64,000 bases of DNA, taken from positions 1 through 64,000 of the forward strand of contig NZ_JAEKFH010000003.1 in the NCBI RefSeq assembly GCF_016650695.1, read 5' to 3'. The notes under the pieces were generated by a model. That model saw nothing but the letters and a program-made list of their open reading frames with translations. It had not been told where the DNA came from and did no database searches. Numbering within the stretch: the first letter of the stretch is position 1; the number at the start of each line of letters is the position of its first letter. Of the stretch, positions 36,920 to 45,800 are shown piece by piece. This DNA comes from Pseudomonas sp. TH41. Lineage in GTDB: Bacteria; Pseudomonadota; Gammaproteobacteria; Pseudomonadales; Pseudomonadaceae. Both the position numbers and the translations under genes were made by a program.

Positions 36920-36945
36920 GTATTTTGCCTGCCGGATTTGTATTG

Positions 36946-37057
36946 GCCTGTTCTGACCCCTTCGCGAGCAAGCCCGCTCCCACAGGTGGCCGAGTTCTCT
37001 TGGGAGAATACGGTCACCTGTGGGAGCGGGCTTGCTCGCGAAGGGGCCAGAACAGGC
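36946..37057. repeat. REP pair with extended arms (class A)
   Basis: The complementary arms are about 45 bp each (GCCTGTTCTGACCCCTTCGC and onward), much longer than the common ~22 bp, around a 22-bp centre. Confidence 0.9.
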
Positions 37058-37114
37058 GATATATCCCTATTGCCAAACTTTTCGTCGACAAAACAAAAAA
37101 CATTATTTGCATTA

Positions 37115-37126
37115 TTTGTATACAAA
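37115..37126. promoter_or_regulatory. palindrome TTTGTATACAAA before the purine permease
   Basis: Perfect 12-bp palindrome in an AT-rich promoter region 129 bp before the permease start. The same core (TTGTAYACAA) occurs twice in the hiuH-puuE gap. It looks like a GntR-family operator. Confidence 0.6.
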
Positions 37127-37254
37127 AGCATAATCCACTTCGTGCGAGTTCCTGACCAACCGGTCAACAAATTCGCAAGTGCCTCAAAGGGCCGCTGCCA
37201 CCCTCATGGGTCCGGCCCTGGAAATAACAATAAAACTCTTGAGGAGTACTCGCT

Positions 37255-38604
37255 GTGGAAAGCCGCAAATCCGAAGCCTCGACGCTGGAACTCTCGCCGC
37301 CATTACGCAATGGCTGGCTGGAGCGCATCTTCAAACTCAGCTTGCATGGCACCACGGTGAAGACCGAGCTGATTGCCGGTCTGACAACCTTCATCACCAT
37401 GGCCTACATCATCTTCGTCAACCCGAACATCATGGCCGACGCCGGCATCGATCACGGTGCCGCGTTCGTCGCTACCTGCATCGCCGCGGCACTGGGTTGC
37501 CTGTTGATGGGCCTGTACGCCAACTGGCCAGTCGGCCTGGCGCCGGGCATGGGCTTGAACGCCTTCTTCACTTACACCGTGGTCGGCACCATGGGCTACA
37601 ACTGGGAAACCGCCCTCGGCGCGGTGTTTGTCTCCGGCGTGTTGTTCATGATTCTGACCTTCTCCCGAATCCGCGAATGGCTGCTCAACAGCATTCCCGT
37701 CAGCTTGCGCCATGCCATGGGCGCCGGTGTCGGACTGTTTCTGGGGATCATCGGCCTGAAAACCGCCGGCATCATCGTCGCCAGCCCGGCGACGCTGATC
37801 AAGCTCGGCGCCCTGAGCGAACCTGCCCCGCTGCTGGCCGCCATCTGCTTCCTGATGATCGCCGTACTCAGCTACCACAAAGTCTTCGGCGCGATCCTCA
37901 TCAGCATCATCACCGTGACACTGGCCGGTTGGGGCCTGGGCCTGGTGCATTACGGGGGCATCATGTCCGCCCCGCCAAGCCTGGCACCGACCTGGATGGC
38001 CATGAACATCGCCGGCGTGTTCAACGTCAGCATGATCAGCGTGGTGCTGGCCTTCCTCTTCGTGCACATGTTCGACACCGCCGGCACCTTGATGGGCGTC
38101 GCCCAGCGCGCCAACCTGGTGAACGCTGACGGCCGGATCGAGAACCTGTCCCGCGCCATGAAAGCCGACAGTGCTTCCAGCGTGTTCGGGGCGATGGTCG
38201 GTGTTCCGCCGGTCACCAGTTACGTAGAAAGTGCCGCGGGTGTAGCGGCGGGTGGTCGGACTGGTCTTACCGCCGTGACCGTTGGTGTGCTATTTATAGC
38301 CGCGATGTTCTTCGCCCCACTCGCTGGCATGATCCCCGCTTATGCCACCGCCGGTGCGCTGATTTATGTGGCGATGCTGATGATGAGCGGCATGGCTCAC
38401 ATCGAATGGGATGAAGCGACCGACAGCATTCCGGCGATCATCACCGCGATCATGATGCCGCTGACCTTCTCGGTTGCCGACGGCATCGCGCTGGGCTTTA
38501 TCACTTACGTAGTGCTGAAGGCCGGTACCGGCAAGTACAAGGAAATTTCCGCCAGCCTGTGGGTGCTCTGCGCGATCTTCATCGCCAAGTTCGTTTTCTT
38601 GTAA
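37255..38604 (+). CDS. NCS2-family purine (adenine/guanine/hypoxanthine) permease
   Basis: 449 residues from a GTG with GAGGAG upstream; E. coli AdeP/GhxP have ~445-449. About 13 helices; TAYIIFVNP-like IMAYIIFVNP near residue 55, GMGLNAFFTYTVV near 99 and SYVESAAGVAAGGRTGLTA near 320 are signatures of the AzgA-like branch. Imports purine bases by proton symport. Confidence 0.92.
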   Translation: MESRKSEASTLELSPPLRNGWLERIFKLSLHGTTVKTELIAGLTTFITMAYIIFVNPNIMADAGIDHGAAFVATCIAAALGCLLMGLYANWPVGLAPGMGLNAFFTYTVVGTMGYNWETALGAVFVSGVLFMILTFSRIREWLLNSIPVSLRHAMGAGVGLFLGIIGLKTAGIIVASPATLIKLGALSEPAPLLAAICFLMIAVLSYHKVFGAILISIITVTLAGWGLGLVHYGGIMSAPPSLAPTWMAMNIAGVFNVSMISVVLAFLFVHMFDTAGTLMGVAQRANLVNADGRIENLSRAMKADSASSVFGAMVGVPPVTSYVESAAGVAAGGRTGLTAVTVGVLFIAAMFFAPLAGMIPAYATAGALIYVAMLMMSGMAHIEWDEATDSIPAIITAIMMPLTFSVADGIALGFITYVVLKAGTGKYKEISASLWVLCAIFIAKFVFL

Positions 38605-38619
38605 GCGGCCATAGCTTCA

Positions 38620-38652
38620 ACCAGCCTCACCCCATCGGGTGGGGCTTTTGCA
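38620..38652 (+). terminator. possible terminator after the permease
   Basis: AGCCTCACCCCATCGGGTGG hairpin followed by GGGCTTTTG, 15 bp after the permease stop; a short T-run. Confidence 0.6.
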
Positions 38653-38668
38653 CATTTGGAGGAACGTG

Positions 38669-39298
38669 ATGAGTCTGGAAACCTGGCTGCTGTTCAGCGG
38701 CGCTGCGCTAGTGGTGATCCTGATCCCTGGGCCATTGTCGTTGCTGATGATCAGCAACAGTCTCAATTACGGTTTACGCCGTTCTTACCCGGCGTTTCTG
38801 GGGGGCGTGACGGCCTCTATCTGTTTGTTGAGTGCTTCGGCGCTGGGTCTGGGCGCCCTGCTGCTCGCGTCGGAACAGCTGTTCAGCGCATTGAAAATTG
38901 TCGGCGCGCTGTACCTGTTCTACCTCGCCTGGCAGAGCTGGCAACAATCGCGTCAGCCATCCCGGGGCGCTGAAGTGCCTCAGGCTGCGCCGGTCCCCCG
39001 TTTTCGTGCACTGTTCGGTCGCGCATTCGTATTGGGCGCCAGCAACCCGAAAGACATCCTGTTCTTCGCTGCATTCCTGCCGCAGTTTTTGAGCGCCCAG
39101 CAACCCTTCTTGCCGCAATTGCTGGTGATGATTGCGACCTGGACCGTGCTGGACCTGTTGTGCAAGTTGGCCTATGGCCTCGGTGCCCATGGCGCGGCGC
39201 GGTATCTGCGCAGTGGCAAAGGCCAAAGCTGGTTTAACCGGATCAGTGCCGGGTTGTTCGGTGGCGCCGGAGCGGCCTCGTTATTGAGTGGTCATTAA
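38669..39298 (+). CDS. LysE/RhtB-family amino-acid exporter
   Basis: 209 residues from the ATG at 38669 (TTTGGAGGA site). Six hydrophobic helices; ILIPGPLSLLMISNSLNYGLR near residue 20 is the family signature, then ASNPKDILFFAAFLPQF near 130. Exports an amino acid or derivative from the cytoplasm. Substrate unknown. Confidence 0.9.
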   Translation: MSLETWLLFSGAALVVILIPGPLSLLMISNSLNYGLRRSYPAFLGGVTASICLLSASALGLGALLLASEQLFSALKIVGALYLFYLAWQSWQQSRQPSRGAEVPQAAPVPRFRALFGRAFVLGASNPKDILFFAAFLPQFLSAQQPFLPQLLVMIATWTVLDLLCKLAYGLGAHGAARYLRSGKGQSWFNRISAGLFGGAGAASLLSGH

Positions 39299-39361
39299 GG
39301 CGTCGCCCACAAATCGGCACACAAGTTGCTCGGTTCCCGCATCCCCACGCTGGAACCGAGC

Positions 39362-40354
39362 ATGCTCCACTCCCACCTCACTACCCTCAACGCCGTCTCG
39401 TTGGTGCTCAATGCCTTCAAGGCCGAAGGCTTGTCCAGCGAAGAGTTGTTAGCCGGCAGCGGTATCAGCGCGGCGGATTTAAGCCGGGCGGACACGCACA
39501 TCACCACCAATCAAGAGATGCAGGTCTGCGCCAACGCGGTCGCCCTCAAGCGCGACATCGGCCTGGAACTGGGCCGTCGGATGCACGTTTCGTCATACGG
39601 CGTGCTCGGCTATGCGTTGCTCACGAGTGCCACCTTCGGTGACGCTTTACGGCTGGCAATGCGTTATCCGGCGCTGTTGGGAACACTTTTCGAGCTGAGC
39701 CTTGAAGACGACGGGGAGCGCGTCTGGTTCGTTGCCGCCGATTATCGGGAGAACCCGGCACTGGCGGCGTTCAACGCCGAGTTTTGTCTGGTGTCGCTGA
39801 AAGTCACCTGCGACGACCTGCTGGGGCATCCATTACCCCTGCTGGCCGCTCGCTTCGAACATGCCGCGCCCGACTACCAATCGACTTACGCCGAACACTT
39901 CAACTGCCCACTGCGCTTCGAGGCGCGGGACAACGCATTTGCCTTCGACCGATGCTGGCTCGATCAGCTGCTGCCGCTCGCCGACGTCATCACCCACCAG
40001 GCCATGGCCGAACGCTGCCGCAAACAGAACACTGAATTCACCGGGCGCCAGGCGTGGTTGGGGCGGATTCGCCAATTGCTCAGGGCTCAATTGAACGCAG
40101 CTCCCGGGCTCGAAGGTCTTGCGCAACAGATGAAGTGTTCGGCGCGGACCCTGCGCCGACACCTCAAGGACCTGGGTTGCAGCTATCAGGAGTTGCTCGA
40201 CGAATTGCGCTTCGAGCAGGCCAAGCAAATGCTCTGCGAGGATCACCTGCCGATCTACCGGATCGCAGAGGCGCTGGGCTTCAGCGAGACTGCGAGTTTC
40301 CGCCATGCATTTGTAAGATGGAGCGGCGTGGCGCCGAGTCAGTTCCGCCCCTGA
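39362..40354 (+). CDS. AraC-family regulator (OruR/ArgR-like architecture)
   Basis: 330 residues from the ATG at 39362. An N-terminal 'arabinose-binding'-type domain of the Arabinose_bd/OruR class (LGRRMHVSSYGVLGYALLTS near residue 80) is followed by a C-terminal double helix-turn-helix (LAQQMKCSARTLRRHLK, then IAEALGFSETASFRHAFVRW). It lies 230 bp before the acetylpolyamine amidohydrolase in the same direction and may be its activator. Confidence 0.88.
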   Translation: MLHSHLTTLNAVSLVLNAFKAEGLSSEELLAGSGISAADLSRADTHITTNQEMQVCANAVALKRDIGLELGRRMHVSSYGVLGYALLTSATFGDALRLAMRYPALLGTLFELSLEDDGERVWFVAADYRENPALAAFNAEFCLVSLKVTCDDLLGHPLPLLAARFEHAAPDYQSTYAEHFNCPLRFEARDNAFAFDRCWLDQLLPLADVITHQAMAERCRKQNTEFTGRQAWLGRIRQLLRAQLNAAPGLEGLAQQMKCSARTLRRHLKDLGCSYQELLDELRFEQAKQMLCEDHLPIYRIAEALGFSETASFRHAFVRWSGVAPSQFRP

Positions 40355-40447
40355 AGATCAAAAGATCGCAGCCTTCGGCAGCTCCTACACCGATCTCTGT
40401 AGGAGCTGCCGAAGGTTCGGGCCGCGTTCGGACGATCTTTTGATCTT
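40354..40447. repeat. inverted repeat (class B, AAAGATCGCAGCCTTCGGCAG)
   Basis: Arms AAAAGATCGCAGCCTTCGGC then AGCTCCTACA and inverse. The right arm carries an insertion-like GGGCCGCGTTCGGAC segment before ATCTTTTGATC. Confidence 0.85.
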
Positions 40448-40478
40448 CCGTACCATCAAGGGGCGATTTTCGGTCAAA

Positions 40479-40508
40479 CCTTTTGGCCATATAAATCCCC
40501 TTTTGGCC
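40479..40508 (+). promoter_or_regulatory. two perfect direct repeats CCTTTTGGCC, 20-bp period
   Basis: CCTTTTGGCC at 40479-40488 and 40499-40508, spaced two helical turns apart, 74 bp before the amidohydrolase ATG. This fits binding by an AraC-type activator, which recognises direct repeats. Confidence 0.55.
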
Positions 40509-40581
40509 TTTCCTGTCGTTCTCCGAAACGCCGCCCGCCGTAAGACTGTGTCCAACCGAAACAGCCTGCGGAGAACAAGAA

Positions 40582-41613
40582 ATGCTGACGATCTACTCGG
40601 ACGATCACCACCTGCACCACGGCCGTTGTGAATTGATGGACGGGCAACTGATGCCCTGCTTCGAAATGCCCTCGCGGGCCGACCACGTTCTACAACGCGT
40701 GCAACAGCGCAATCTCGGGCCGGTCGAAGCGCCACGGGATTTCGGCCTCGACCCGATTGCGCGCATCCACAGCCGCGACTACCTCGAATTCTTCAAAGGT
40801 GCCTGGGACCGCTGGACCGAGTTCGGTACCGACGGCGATTTGCTGCCCTACACCTGGCCGGCCCGCACCTTGCGTCGAATCATGCCCACCAGCCTGCATG
40901 GCCAGCTCGGCTATTACAGCTTCGACGGCGGTGCGCCGATCACGGCCGGAACCTGGCAAGCGGCGTACAGCGCAGCCCAAGTCGCACTGACCGCCCAAGC
41001 CGCTATCCAACGCGGCGCCCGCAGTGCCTTCGCCCTGTGCCGTCCACCGGGACATCACGCCGCCAGCGACTTGATGGGCGGCTATTGCTACCTCAACAAC
41101 GCCGCCATCGCCGCTCAGGCATTCCTCGATCAGGGCCATAAAAAGGTCGCGATTCTCGACGTCGATTACCACCACGGCAACGGCACCCAATCGATTTTCT
41201 ACGAGCGCAGCGACGTGCTCTTCGCCTCGATCCACGGCCATCCGGAAGCCGAGTTCCCGTTCTTCCTTGGCTATGAAGATGAGCCGGGTGAAGGCGCAGG
41301 CGAAGGCTTCAACTTCAACTACCCGTTGCCCGCCGGCAGCGGTTGGGACAGCTGGAGCGCGGCGCTGGAACTGGCGTGCAAAGAGATCGAGACATACGGC
41401 GCGGACATCGTCGTCGTGTCCCTGGGTGTCGATACGTTCAAAGACGATCCCATCTCCCAATTCAAACTCGACAGCCCGGATTACCTGGCGATGGGCGCGC
41501 GCATCGCCGGCCTCGGCAAACCGACGCTGTTCGTGATGGAAGGCGGTTACGCGGTGGAAGAAATCGGCATCAATGCCGTGAACGTTCTCGAAGGTTTTGA
41601 AAGCGCCCAATGA
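40582..41613 (+). CDS. aphA: acetylpolyamine amidohydrolase (HDAC family)
   Basis: 343 residues, histone-deacetylase fold. RPPGHHA near residue 155 (catalytic His pair), LDVDYHHGNGTQ near 193 (zinc Asp/His) and EGGYAVEEIG near 318 (transition-state residue region) are all present. It deacetylates acetylputrescine/acetylcadaverine. Followed by a polyamine-binding protein, the same pair as PA1409-PA1410 in P. aeruginosa. The symbol aphA is by that synteny. Confidence 0.9.
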   Translation: MLTIYSDDHHLHHGRCELMDGQLMPCFEMPSRADHVLQRVQQRNLGPVEAPRDFGLDPIARIHSRDYLEFFKGAWDRWTEFGTDGDLLPYTWPARTLRRIMPTSLHGQLGYYSFDGGAPITAGTWQAAYSAAQVALTAQAAIQRGARSAFALCRPPGHHAASDLMGGYCYLNNAAIAAQAFLDQGHKKVAILDVDYHHGNGTQSIFYERSDVLFASIHGHPEAEFPFFLGYEDEPGEGAGEGFNFNYPLPAGSGWDSWSAALELACKEIETYGADIVVVSLGVDTFKDDPISQFKLDSPDYLAMGARIAGLGKPTLFVMEGGYAVEEIGINAVNVLEGFESAQ

Positions 41614-41625
41614 GGAATTAGAACA

Positions 41626-42726
41626 ATGAACAGACTCAAGCGTTTTATCGCTCCTGCACTGTGCGCCGCGGTGCTCAGCGGTGTTGTCCACGCTGAAGAG
41701 CGAACGTTGCGTGTTTATAACTGGTTCGACTACATCACCCCCAAGGCGCTGGACGACTACAAGGCGCAGAACACCCAGACCAAACTGGTCTATGACATTT
41801 TCGACACCAACGAAGCGCTGGAGGCCAAGTTGCTGACCGGTAACTCCGGGTACGACGTCGTGGTGCCGTCCAACGTGTTCCTCGCCAAACAGATCGAGGC
41901 CGGCGTTTTCCAACCGCTGGATCGTAGCAAACTGCCGAACTGGAACCACCTCGATCCGAAGCTGATGAAGCTGATCGAAGCCAACGACCCAGGCAACAAA
42001 TTTGCCGTGCCGTACATGTATGGCACCATCCTGATCGGCTTCAATCCGGACAAGGTCAAAGCGGCGCTGGGCGACAATGCACCGGTGGACAGCTGGGACC
42101 TGATCTTCAAGGAAGAGAACATCAGTAAGCTCAAGCAATGCGGCGTCGCCCTGCTCGACTCGCCGTCAGAGATCCTGCCGCTGGCCCTGCAACACCTCGG
42201 TCTGGACCCGAACAGCAAAAAGCCGGCGGACTACGACAAAGCTGAAGCGCTACTGATGAAGATCCGTCCCTACATCACCTACTTCCACTCGTCCAAGTAC
42301 ATGGCTGACATCGCCAATGGTGACATCTGCGTCGCCGTCGGTTACTCCGGCAGCTTCTCCCAGGCGGCCAACCGCGCCAAGGAAGCCAAGAACGGTGTGA
42401 TCGTCGACATGCGCCTGCCGAAAGAAGGCGCGCCCATCTGGTTCGACATGCTCGCGATCCCTAAAGGCGCGAAAAACCCGGAAGACGGCTACACCTTCAT
42501 CAACTACTTGCTGCAACCGCAGGTCATCGCGCCAGTCAGCGACTTCGTCGGCTACCCGAACCCTAACAAGGACGCCACCGAAATGGTCGACCCGGCGATT
42601 CGCAACAACCCTAACCTGTACCCGACCGAAACGGCCATGAGCACGCTCTATACCCTGCAACCGCTACCACGCGATGCCGAACGCGCGCGCACCCGAGCCT
42701 GGACCAAGATCAAGTCCGGCACCTGA
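41626..42726 (+). CDS. periplasmic polyamine-binding protein (PotF-like)
   Basis: 366 residues: signal peptide cut after VVHA (residue ~24), then ERTLRVYNWFDYITPKALDDY as in PotF/SpuD, YDVVVPSNVFLAKQIEAGVFQPLD and VPYMYGTILIGFNPDKV. It captures polyamines for an ABC importer; no permease is adjacent, so it may serve another Pot system. Starts 12 bp after aphA and is co-transcribed. Confidence 0.9.
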   Translation: MNRLKRFIAPALCAAVLSGVVHAEERTLRVYNWFDYITPKALDDYKAQNTQTKLVYDIFDTNEALEAKLLTGNSGYDVVVPSNVFLAKQIEAGVFQPLDRSKLPNWNHLDPKLMKLIEANDPGNKFAVPYMYGTILIGFNPDKVKAALGDNAPVDSWDLIFKEENISKLKQCGVALLDSPSEILPLALQHLGLDPNSKKPADYDKAEALLMKIRPYITYFHSSKYMADIANGDICVAVGYSGSFSQAANRAKEAKNGVIVDMRLPKEGAPIWFDMLAIPKGAKNPEDGYTFINYLLQPQVIAPVSDFVGYPNPNKDATEMVDPAIRNNPNLYPTETAMSTLYTLQPLPRDAERARTRAWTKIKSGT

Positions 42727-42742
42727 AACATTGTTGATAGAG

Positions 42743-42772
42743 AAGACCCGCCAACGAGCGGGTCTTTTTTTG
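42743..42772 (+). terminator. Rho-independent terminator of the aphA operon
   Basis: AAGACCCGC-N6-GCGGGTCTT followed by a T-run, 17 bp after the PotF-like stop. Confidence 0.92.
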
Positions 42773-42876
42773 CCCGCGATAACTATCTACCACCGCTCGC
42801 CCTCAACGGCCCTTTACCTTGACTCGATACAACGCGGCCCAGCGGCCAGCTCCTCAGCAGCACAAAGGAAATGGTC

Positions 42877-45800
42877 ATGCCCGATACCTCCTCTACCCGC
42901 TCCGAAGATGTATTGACCCAACTGGTCACTGGCCCCTCGCTCAGGGAGGTGGCGTCGAACGCACTGCGCACGGCGCTCGACGCCGCGTACCCAAGCCTTC
43001 ATATCGATCCGACCCAGGCCATGGTCGTGACACCCACCTGGACCGTCACCGGGAGCCAGGTCACGCCCGGCATCCGCCGATCCGAGTCGCTGACCGACGT
43101 GTTGGTGCGGCTCACGCTGTCGGCGCAGACCGCGACCTACATTGATGGAGAACACTTCCTGACCCTGCAATCGGAGGTAGATCCGGCGATCCAGTTGCCC
43201 GTCAAGATCGATGCCATTTCCCGGTTGATCAATCAACTGATCCCTCTACTGTTTGTGTCTTATCAAGAGCAGCAACTGGATTACTGGAACCAGCAGGCAG
43301 AAGACCACACACCACGCTGGCATCAACTTTCGGGCTCACTGCGCAACCTCTGGGACATCGAGCAAGATTCAGGCTGGGACGAGGACCAAAAGGCAATGGC
43401 ACAGGCCTTGTTCAACAGCCCGGATCAAACTGCCCGACACCGCGACGACGTCTACAAATCCAGAGCCTGCCTGATCGACATCGATAAGCCGGACCAGCAT
43501 CTGTGGGTGCTCGACTTGGCGGTGCTGGTGGGTACGCTGGGCAAGCGCACCTTGGTGATCAGCCACTCGATCACAGAGGGCTTCAAGCATTACGACTCGC
43601 TGGAATCATTCGGTGAAACGCTGCCTACGCGCATGGCGTCAAAGTCGAGTCCGCGCATTTTGCAATGGCGTTTGTATGAACCCACTGGCAATTTTTTCGA
43701 CCATCAAGCCTGTGCGCTGATCGCGCTCGAAATCGCTGCCATTGGCCAGCTTCAAGACACTATTACGACAGGTGGTCTCGCGCGTCGAGCCAGCACCGCC
43801 GCCAGAAACCGCAAGGAATTTGACGCAGAGCGCTTCAACCGGATCGAGCGCTTGCTGCCGGACTGGGTGCTCCGCGCTCAACCGGCGGACCTGACCCGCT
43901 ACAGCCGACACTTGATGGACCTGGCCCTGCTTCGGGAGCAACACGCGGGTAAATCTTTTCTGGATGACATTCCATCGCTACCGGAATTTACGCTGCAAAC
44001 ATTGCAAGACCAGGTGTTAAAAGATCACCCGGAGGCGACGGACGCCAAGCTCGAAAATATTGAGCTCAGTATCACCAGTCCGGTGATCCTCGGTGCCATC
44101 GCTGTGCCGGGCAAAACCGAAACCGTCACGATGTCGCTGATCGATCTGGCCCTGCAGAATCTGATTGCCGTACCTTTGGGCAACAAGACCGTTCGCCGTA
44201 CCGACGGCAGTACCGTTGAATCGTGGATGACCCCGAGCTATCTGGAAAAACTGGTCACCGAGGTCAACATCGGTGAAACCTATCCCACGCTGATCAAGCA
44301 AAAACTGCTCGGCGACACCAAAGAAACACAACGCCGGCAAGACCTGTTCGCCAGCCACCTGCGTATTCAGCTGCCGCTTCAGACGCTGCAGCACAAAATT
44401 CGTGGCGAGGCAGGCATCGACGATCAGGGGTACCGGTATGTGGTCGCGGCGATGCAGGAAAAGCCCGACGACCGTTTTGTGGACGGCCTGGAAATCATCA
44501 TTCGTCCTCTCGCGTTTATTCCCGGGGGCCGCACAGACAACAAGGCCGACGAGGTGGCCAACATGTTCGTCATCAGCCCAAGTCTCGCCGACAAGGGGCC
44601 CTGCCTGCTCTTTCGCCCACTGCTTGATCCCCCGCTTTTGCAATATCCCCGCGAAACCAACCTGCTGTATGCGATCAAACATAACCAGACGCTTCGCCAG
44701 TCAGTGCTGGCCTGGTTGCCGGACGACATGCGCTTCAACTACTCACAGTACGTATTTCCCGGCCAGCTGCCTTCCGTCTGGACAATGTCGCAATGGTTGG
44801 TCGATCCAACGTCGGCACTCGGCATGATGGGGGCTGTCACGCTAGCGGCAGCGCCACTTGCGCAACCTTCACTGTCGACACTGTTCACCGCCAATGCCAA
44901 CGCGATGATTACCCTGGCAGATCGGCAGTCGGTCTCCAACGCTCAAAGTCGTTGGGAGACCCTCAAGCACGGGGCCTGGATGCTATTCAACATTGCCCTG
45001 CCATTTCTGGGTAAAACGGCTGCCAGCGCAGCCTGGATATGGCAAATCATGAGCGACCTGGATGAAGCGAATGAAGCCAGTGAGAAAGGTGACAGTGACA
45101 CGACGTGGACAGCATTGACCGACCTGTTCCTGTCTCTGGGCATGGTCCTGGCCCATTACGCGGCGACGCGTCACACAGCAAGCCGCGTCGTAGAAAAGGA
45201 GGCTTTTTTCACACCTGGGCAACAACCCACGCCAACGCCGACAATCACCGTGACCCGCTTACCCGATATCACCGCTCAACCGCTGCCAACGAATCACAGG
45301 ACCCTCTTGTACACCCATGGCGCCCTTGCGCGAACGAGCCTGGGGACGTTGCTGGATGGGCTGGCCATTGCAAAACCTGACGGCCTGGCAAGCCCCTCGA
45401 CCCAAGTCGGACCTCATCGTTTTTTGAGCCAGTTCAACAACAAATGGTATGCCCAGGTTGGCCAACGCTGGTTCGAAGTCATGGTTAACGACAATGAATT
45501 CGTGCAAATCATCGATAGCCGTCAGTCCCCAGCAAAGACCGGCCCCCTGCTGACCCATACCGCAACGGGAGAATGGATCGTCGATACACGCCTGAGGTTG
45601 CGCGGCGGAGGCCGCAGCCGAAAAGAGTTGGCGCAGGAAAATACGAGGCGCATAGACGAACTGCGAACGCAACTGGAGACCTTCGATACGAACAAAGAGG
45701 TGCTGAAGACAGCGCTCGAAACCGCAGAGAAAGAGGCGGTCCCCTCCGCACCGGGCGCTGATGATCCCAATGGTCGCCTATTGATCGAAACGCTGGAGAA

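Noticed and set aside
37060..37254. Purine riboswitch before the purine permease
   Set aside because: I saw no purine-riboswitch core sequence or three-way junction pattern; only an operator-like palindrome was found.
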